From Pisaster brevispinus (taxonomy: Eukaryota > Echinodermata > Asteroidea > Forcipulatida > Asteriidae): 64,000 bases of DNA. Location of the stretch: NCBI GenBank assembly GCA_023634235.1, contig JAMKCF010000002.1, positions 870,501-934,500 on the forward strand, in the 5' to 3' direction. Of this stretch, positions 23,701-32,700 are shown in pieces; the first letter of the stretch is position 1, and each line of letters opens with the position of its first letter. The notes below the pieces were generated by a model, which was not told where the DNA came from, ran no database searches, and saw nothing but the letters and a program-made list of their open reading frames with translations. The position numbers and the translations under genes are program-made.

Positions 23701-26700
23701 GTAAGACTAAGTTTAAACATCTGCTGCCGATTTTACGAATCTTTACACAACTGAGTAAGTCCACTCGCACAACATTTATTGTGTAAGTTGAGCTTCACTA
23801 ATACAAGGAATCTTGCGCAAGTGGATTTACGCAGTTGCGTCAAGTTTCGTGAAATCGGCTTTTGAACTTTAAAAGCCTTCCTTATTCTTGGTTGAAGTTT
23901 TCTGTGAAACTTACCTTCGAAAAATGTCATCAAACTAAATGGTAACGCTTTTGTTTTAAATCGAGAAACATATTGAATAATGTCACAGGCCTGTGCCCAG
24001 CCCTGGAATTTCATCGTTGAAAGGGCAAGGCAAGAAGCACTTCAATTGAAAAATCTTAAACTCTATGGGAAAACAATTGAGGGGCCAAGACCAGGCCAAG
24101 AATAGGGACAAGACTAGGGGCAACAGAGGCCATGGCCTCCGTGGTCTCCTTGTAACTCCAGGCCTAGTAGCCGTTGGTTTTTGTTCAGGACTCTGAATTT
24201 GCTGTGCTTATCACACAATGGTGTAAGGTTAAAATGAATGTTTTATATTCTAAATCCCAGCGGGGCTGAAATTTGAAGATACAGTTGGTGAACTTTCAGT
24301 GTTTGTTTTTCCGTTACTAGGCGACAACAAGCTTACAGCCATTCACATGGCGAGGAAGTGTGGCATGATCGGCCCAACTGAAGCTGTAATTGAAGTAGAA
24401 GCGACGCCCCCTCTTGTGGACGGGCAACAACCATCTATCAAGTGGACCCCAGTTGAAGCTCACTCGTACCACAGCAACAACATCAAAACAAATTGCAGAC
24501 GAGAAAATGGACAGGTAGGAATGAAATCAGCTTGATTCTCAGTATTACTCACAATGGTCAAATTTGATTATTAACTTTTAATGAATTACTAGTTATGACT
24601 TTTTACTGACATTTTACTACTCTTCTATATTTTTAGTTGTAATATTTTTCCAATTTAAAAAAATTTAACCAAAAATAGATATATTAGTTCAAGGAAACAT
24701 TCGAAGGGGCACCAAGGCCAAGATAATAGAGGTCATAACCTATGTGGCTGCACAAGTGTCCTGGTCAGGTTTCAAACCCACACTTAGCCTTCAGGGTCGC
24801 ATTTCATAGAGCTGCTAACGGCTGATTTTGTGCTTACTGCACAAGTTTTCATTTCATAGCGCTGCTAACCGTAAGCGCACAAAAAGGCATGATAAGGTGC
24901 CATATAAGAACTGATTCTTGTTGTTGGATATATTGGTGTTCTTGATTTAGATACCGGATGAGGTCCAGGTGATGTTTACTGGGGCCGAGACAGCTATTGA
25001 TATTAACTCCTATCACTTTGCCATGGATGGCAAGACGTTTGCTGTTATCGCCGAATACTACCCGGAACTCATGCCCAAGGTATCGATCACTCCATCGTGT
25101 CATTTTCATGTACAGTGTACCAAGGTTTTCTGTTCTAACTGGGGACTCATTTACGCTCAGACATGTCAGAAACGTCAAGTAATAAACCAAAAAGGAAACT
25201 GACTGGGTAAATTTTAAAATATTTTGAGGTTGAACAAAGAAAATTGACTAGAGTGGGACTTGAACCTGCAACCTCCGGATGAACATTCCCACGCTCTACC
25301 AATTGAGCTAATAATGTTGGTGGTCTCCCTATTTTGTCAAAATCTTTGTTCGGGGGTGCCAGTCAGAAGCCATTCAAATCTGTAACTGCCGTATAGCCAG
25401 GGATGACACCCAAGTTTACGATACAACCTGGGAAGCGGCATCAGAAGGGGGATGCAACTTTTTATTTCAAATATCAAAGATAAACCACAAGGGAAACAGA
25501 CTGGGTAAATTTTGAAATAATTTTGTGCTGAACAAAGAAGAAGAAGAAAAAGGCAAAATGAGTGTAGAGCTGGACTTGAACCTGCAACCTGTAAACCTCC
25601 TTGATAGTGTCAAGTGTTGTTTAATTTTGTTGATGTAGATTGCAACTCGGGGTACCGTCTTTGCTCGCATGTCTCCCGATCAGAAAGCTCAACTCATTGA
25701 GGCAATCCAAGACCTACAGTAAGTCCAGAAATCTGCTCATCCCTCTACTCCGTCGTTGCCTTCCCTAGCACCTGACCAGTTTCTTTTACAGCAGCTGAGA
25801 GAAATTGTAATACAGCTGTGACAATGAAGCTATTCACTGTTTTTATTGAGCCCAGGACCCTTCAGAGGGTCTACATGATCCCACAAAGCTTTGACAACAA
25901 ATCCTGGCCTTTGTAGTGGTGCTGCCAGCACAAGGATAAGAGATTTATGTGAACAAAACATGCACTACGTAACAGTACACTCCAGTGTTGATGTACGGAC
26001 TCACTCCAGAGAAGTTGAACGAACTAACCTGGCCATACAACTATGGTATGGTATTTCTAGATTGTATAGGGGTAGATAATCTGGAAGGCTTTTAAAAAAA
26101 AACATTCATGAGTGAAGTTATTAAAAATATCTGAATTCAAGTGAGGCTTACTCCTGTAAGGGATTTCTAATCTAGAGTCCCTGACGCCAAGTTGTTGACG
26201 GCAATCGTGTGAAAATGCAATATGATATAAACTGTATACGATTGCATTTTCACAGTTTCCACAGATTATTCAGTTAAAGACAGTTTCAAAAGTTTCTCGG
26301 AAGGTTTGGTCTTAGTATCACCTTGTACTCATGATTTGTTTTTGTGTGTGTGCTGTTTTACAGGTTACATGTAGGAATGTGCGGGGATGGAGCCAACGAC
26401 TGTGGGGCTTTGAAGACGGCGCACACCGGTATCTCGCTGTCGGAGGCCGAAGCTTCCGTCGCATCCCCGTTCACCTCTCAGATACAAAACATTGAGTGCG
26501 TCCCAACTCTTATCAAGTGAGTTTATGCACTTCAAAGCCTTATGCTCTATAAATGACCCAGCCGTTCGAATCCCACCGGGGAGCACTATGTGGATTGGGG
26601 TTTTCAGTCCCTACCTGGTGGCGTGGGATTTGCCTGGAATATTTGTCTGGGGTTTTCCTCCCACATCTCAAACTATCTGTCTTGTCATAGAGCTGCTTAA

Positions 26701-29700
26701 CGGCTGATTTTGTGCTTACTGTGCGTTTTCCATTTCACAGCGCTGCTAGAAGCATTGTAAAGACACGCTAACCTTCCGGCTTGTTGTAAGCAAATGAATG
26801 ACGTAACAATGCAAATCCATGGTAAACGCACAAGCTGGCCGCCTTTACTTACTTGCTAACCTGATTAGTGCTTAAGCAGATTTGTCTGCTAAAGTAAGCA
26901 GAAATATGGGCTTACCGTTAAGCAGATCTACGAAATTTGGTCCCGGTAGCAGGCTATGGATTTGCAAGAGGTCCTGTATGTAGGATGGAGACACACCATG
27001 AATGCGTCTGTATGTTGGCAGTGTAGTATAGCGTTGGCGCTACGGTGCGAGTCCGAAGTCAGCGAAGAGACACGGACACTGGTCAGGTACAGTTCACAGG
27101 AGACTCAAGACTGTCGGCCTTGTGTGTAAGTCGCCCGCAGGCTGACCAGCGATGCCGTCATGCCCGAGTGATTTATTGCGCAATCACCACAGCAGTATGT
27201 TCCACTCTTCACTTGAATACTCTCAGTACAAATTGCCATCAAAAGTTTGGAGCATGAAATATAACTTTCCAATAGACCTATATCATGGCCATCTTGTTTT
27301 TTCTGAAATCCAAATCATTGTAACTAAGCCGAGGCTGGAAGAAATAAATTGTCTGGCTCCATATTTTTTTTTTTATGGATATAAATATTCATAATACTGT
27401 TATTGGATACAGGGAACATGACCATGATGGTGACAGCATGATAAAGGTCCAATGATGTTTTGAAATTTCACTGGTACTTGTGATTTTTCTCCAGGGAGGG
27501 TCGAGCAGCCCTTGTGACGTCATTCGGGGTATTCAAGTACATGGCTGTCTACAGTATGATCCAATTCAGCACAGTTATAATCCTTAACTCTGTAAGTATT
27601 GACATGTATGTCGAGAGCTCTCTACTCCTTGACTCTGCAGAAGGTTCCTTGAAAATATACCAATCCGTCCATGTCATGATGAGCAGATTTGAAAAATCTC
27701 TCTGATCATGGAAACTTTTCCCCTCATTATGATGAATGTCAGTCTTAATATCTCCCTGACTGTTGTACACAATTTTCCCTGATTGCAAGATGCAAAAGTT
27801 GGCAGCTCTGCATGTCCTGTAATAATAAGGAAGTGTTGCAAAACACGGAATGGTAAGAACATTCTCGTTGCAACGGTTTACCGGGCGGACAGGGACCATT
27901 CTGTTGGACCCCCCCCCCCCACGATACTCTTACAAAACTCATGGTGTGGGGTGACGAACTAGTCGACTGGTTCATCATCCTAAACGACTGCAGTCCCCAC
28001 ACCACCCCATCACCACCCCACCACCACCACACCACCACCCCACAGTGTCCACTGCAGCCCCCGCCATATCTGTGGGGTGTTTTTTACTAGTGGGTTGATT
28101 TTCAGTAAAAGCGGGATGATTGTAAACAAAGGGATCTATCCACAAGCTTCATCCATGTATTCATTCTGTTGGAATGTTAAAAATGCCAAAGCGCATATTC
28201 GCTTATTTAGAAAGCCGGAATTTAAACGGAGGGTCACATAGACCATGGCCTCTGTTGCCTTGCTCTTAGCCATTCTACCCCGTCAAAAGTTTCCCATAGA
28301 CTTTAAGTTTTCCAACGGAAGTGCCCTTTGCAAAATGAAAATGGCCTTGCCCTCTCAAAAGATGAAACTCCAGCCCTGCACAATAAAATAATAGTATAAA
28401 CATTTGAAAGGTTGATCGTATAAAATATTTTGATTTGATTTGATTGATTTGCTTAGGTGGACGGTTTTCCAAGTGATGCCCAGTTCATGTATTGGGATAT
28501 AGCTATCACTACAACTGTAGCTCTCTTGAGTAAGTGACAATCATTCTGAAAATTCATGAAATCAATAAACCATTAAAGCCAGAATTACCGAAATGTTTCT
28601 GTGCTCAGCTGCAAGATTAATTTGTGGAACTTTCGTAGTTGAGAGTATCGTTGTCACAATAAAGTCGTAACTAAACGACAACAAACGTTCTCGTAAAATG
28701 CACTGGGATTTATTATTCTCTTTCGATAAAATGTGGAAGGTGTTCACCGTGAATTGGCCAAACTATTGGCCGTAACCCATGGCCAATAATTGGCTATGGT
28801 ATGCTGGAATCTCAAACTTGCATCCCATGTGTCAAATACAATGGTAAAAAAATGGTGTTAAATCTCTTGTAACCCTTGTTTGTTAGGACGAAGGTCTGGA
28901 ATCGGGGATTACACGATAACCACAATAAAAGGGAGATTTCAAGCATTAATTCCAGTACCTTTTGTCCTTCTTTTTACGGGGGGAAACAAAGCATAGCACG
29001 ATGATTGTATGCCTGAGCACATTACATAACAGAACTTGTGTGGATTTGAATGCGTTTCATGAAATGGAATCAATTTTCACTGAAATTGACCAGGAAAACC
29101 TAAATTTGGCAAACTGATTTATCAGTTAGTCGTAGATGAAAGCTTGACTTTAAAAATTTTTGTTAGAGATTATCTTTCAACTGTTTCTAATGTGTTTACT
29201 CTCTTGGTGTAGTTGCCCGTAATGAAGCTTATCAAACCCTCGTCAAACGCAAGCCACAAGCCACTCTGATCGAGTCGTCAATTCTCTTCTCTGTGTTCGG
29301 TCACATCATCATACAATTTGTGGTTCAGCTTCTAGCCTTCATTATGCTCATTGCTCAACCGTGGTAAGTCGTCGGACTACTGGTTTTTTTTAGGGGTTGG
29401 GAGGAATTGATTCAATGTAATTGAATATTTCCCAGAGACGTAACATCCAACATTTTAATTTTTAGACCCAAATTCTGATTATTTTATGCCCCCCCCAAAT
29501 TGTTCCCCCCATATTGTTGTATCCTAAGATATGTAATGCACAACACACAGGACTAAAGGCTAAATGTACCATCTCCTGGGAGTCTACCTATTGAAACTAA
29601 GATCTTTCACGAAAGGGATCTGGGTGTTTTGACAGCGAAGCGAGTACGTTCTCGCTTTGCTTTCATGCACCAACCAATGGGGACGCCCACTAATGGGAGA

Positions 29701-32700
29701 AAGTTGTAGTGTGGGAAAGCTAAACCAGGAACTGTAATCATATTGTTACTTTGAATAGTGTGGGAAAGCTGAACCAGGAACCGTTATCATATTGTTACTG
29801 TGAATAGTGTTGGGAAAGCTGAACCGGGAACTATTATTATATTGTTACTGTGAATAGTGTGGGAAAGCTGAACCGGGAACTGTTATCATATTGTTACTGT
29901 GAACAGTGTGGGGAAGCTGAACCAGGAACCGTTATCATATTGTTACTGTGAATAGTGTTGGGAAAGCTGAACCGGGAACTGTTATCATATTGTTACTGTG
30001 AATAGTGTTGGGAAAGCTGAACCGGGAACTGTTATCATATTGTTACTGTGAATAGTGTGGGAAAGCTGAACCAGGAACTGTTATCTATTCACAGGCCTAA
30101 CCTGTGAATGAAGAATACAGAACTATTTTCATTGCCATAGTGGCAACTTGTGTTGGAAATGAAGTATATCAGCGAATTCAGAACTCTGCTGCTCGTGTTA
30201 TCACCTTGACTAAAAAGTCCTCCCATATTACGCCTGTTTTAAAAGAGTTACACTGGCTACCAGTAAGCAGTAGGATTAAGTACAAACTGTTGCTGTTTGT
30301 GTATAAATCACTCACTAACAATGCCCCTGCATTAATTGATGATCTTCTCAAACCATACCATCCTCCTCGCAAACTTCGGTCTTGCAAGTCTAACCTCCTT
30401 ATTGAGCCCATATCCAATCATTCATGGGGAGACCAATCTTTCTCACATGCTGCACCGCGCCTTTGGAACAAATTGCCAGCACAAGTAAAAATCATCTGTT
30501 TCTTTAACCCTATTTAAAAAAAACCTAAAGACTCATCTTTTCAATCAAGTATTTGAGTAAATGATTTGTTTATTTTACCTGTATTTTAATTTGTATTTCT
30601 TATTTTCATGTATTGTATTCTGGAATTCTTCTAAGCTAGGCCTACATTTCATTTTGATTATTGTACATGTATTTATTGTTTTTATTAGCGCCATGATCAC
30701 TTTTGTGGATTTGTGCGCTTTATAAGTTTTCATTATTATTATTATTATTGTTATTATTTCTTGTCTGCTCAACATATTGTCCAAAAAAGCATGCTTGAAT
30801 TTGTGTGTGAGCAGTTTAGCATTTTATTCACAGGTGTTGATTTGTTTTCTCCATAACTTAAGGTTCACGCCTCTGGAGATCAAGGAAGGCAGTATTTTGA
30901 ATTACTTAAACTACGAGACCACGACCATGTTCTGCATCTCCTCATTTCAGTACATCGTAGTGTCTTTTCTTTTCTCCAAGGGGCCCCCGTATCGAAAGCC
31001 CATCTATACCAATAGTAAGTCAAGGACTTAATTGGTATTTTGTACCGCGATGCTTTATAATAATAACAACAACAATAATAATAATATGTAGTTCTTATAC
31101 AGCACTTTATCACACCCCTATTGTCCAAATCCCAGCTGAGACCAGAGCTTTGTGTGTGGATTTGGTTTTCAGTTCCTACCTGAGAAGTTTTCAGATCGTA
31201 GCACTGAGGCTTTGGAACTACCTGAAACTGTGAAACTTTCAAACTCACTTGGCATATTCAAGAACAGTTTCAAATCTCATCTGCATAAAGAAGCATTTTG
31301 TTAACTCTTATTTTCTACTTGTGTGATGCTACTTTCATTTGTTTTTGTTTTGTTTTCTGCAGAGCAGCGCCATGAGTGTCGCTTGCGGATACCGGCACTT
31401 TAAAAGTTTCCATTATTTTTATTATTATTATTACATGGGTTTTCTCTGTCATTAATTATTATTATTATATATTTTTTTACATAAAACCTTGGTAGGATAC
31501 TTTATGAATAAGTCTTGATCATTTTTCATAACATTAAAATATACATACATTTATTGTCTTCATTTATTCCTTTACAGTTTTATTTACCATCGACCTGATA
31601 GTTTTGCTGCTGTTTACTACCTTTGTGGTTATGGTAGAAGTTCCGGAAATATATAATTTCATACCTGTGAGTATTGGTTTGAATGTTGTTTAATTCAGAA
31701 GTTACTTGATTCCTATATATGAGAGTTGCCTTTCGGCTCACAGACTCTTTGGTTATGACACTCCCCTAGCTTGTAAAACTGGTCTCAAATGCTAGAGCTG
31801 CTTAAGCACAAAAAGAAACAAAGCACACTAAAATTATGCTTACTAGAATTAGGTAACCAGCCAAAATAGCCCTCCACATGTACCATTTGTGACTGGTATC
31901 CCGCTTATTTTTTGTTAAGCACAAAGTTTCAAAGCAATATTTGCTGGTGAGAAGCAGCTGCTTAAGCACAAGAAGTTGCACAAAAACTTAACAGTGGTGT
32001 GGTCTTTCAGTCGCTGATCTAAAGGACGCTGGGCTGCGCAGAATTGAAATCCAAAAACCCTCAAACACAGCCAATTTGCAGAAGTAACGGGCCGGTCAAT
32101 GGCTCTTGGCAATGTAATGATGATTGAGTTGAAGAAAGCTTTTAAAGATTGATTGTTGTTGTGATTTTTTTTTTTCTCATCCAGTTGAAGACTCTCCCGT
32201 TAGATTTTCGGTTTATGATCTTGGGACTTGCCGTTGCCTATTTCCTAGCAGCAATTCTCCTGGAGGTAAGCTGATAACGATATTCAAATCAGAGAATAGA
32301 GTTTGTTAGTTTGATTATAGAGCATAGTGCTATTAATCTATGTTCATAAGTACTTCTGACAGTTCATCAATTCTGATTGGTCATGAGGAGATCACATGGC
32401 CATGTTTAAACGTGCGATATAAACACGGTGAGGAGTGTTGAAACATGGCCTGAGGAAATTGAGTCAAAAGAGGGTGCTATCAGATGATTGCGCAGAGCGC
32501 GCCAAGTGCACGGCCCACTATAAGTTGGTGGGTCGCATAATTGGCTTGCGCATTTGTAACTTACGTGCGATAGTTTGAAAATTAACCATGCAAGTTTTAA
32601 ACTTGCGCGAGAAGCTACTTTGCGCTGAACTTAGATAGAAATTCAACATTGACTCCAGGCGAGCTGAGGGTATCAGATTTGTTCTCAACTTTTAAAGGTT

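Noticed and set aside
30104..30517. 137-codon ORF as a host gene
   Set aside because: Its sequence is the C-terminal tail of a CR1/L2-like LINE polyprotein, truncated at the 5' side and followed by an (att)n tail.
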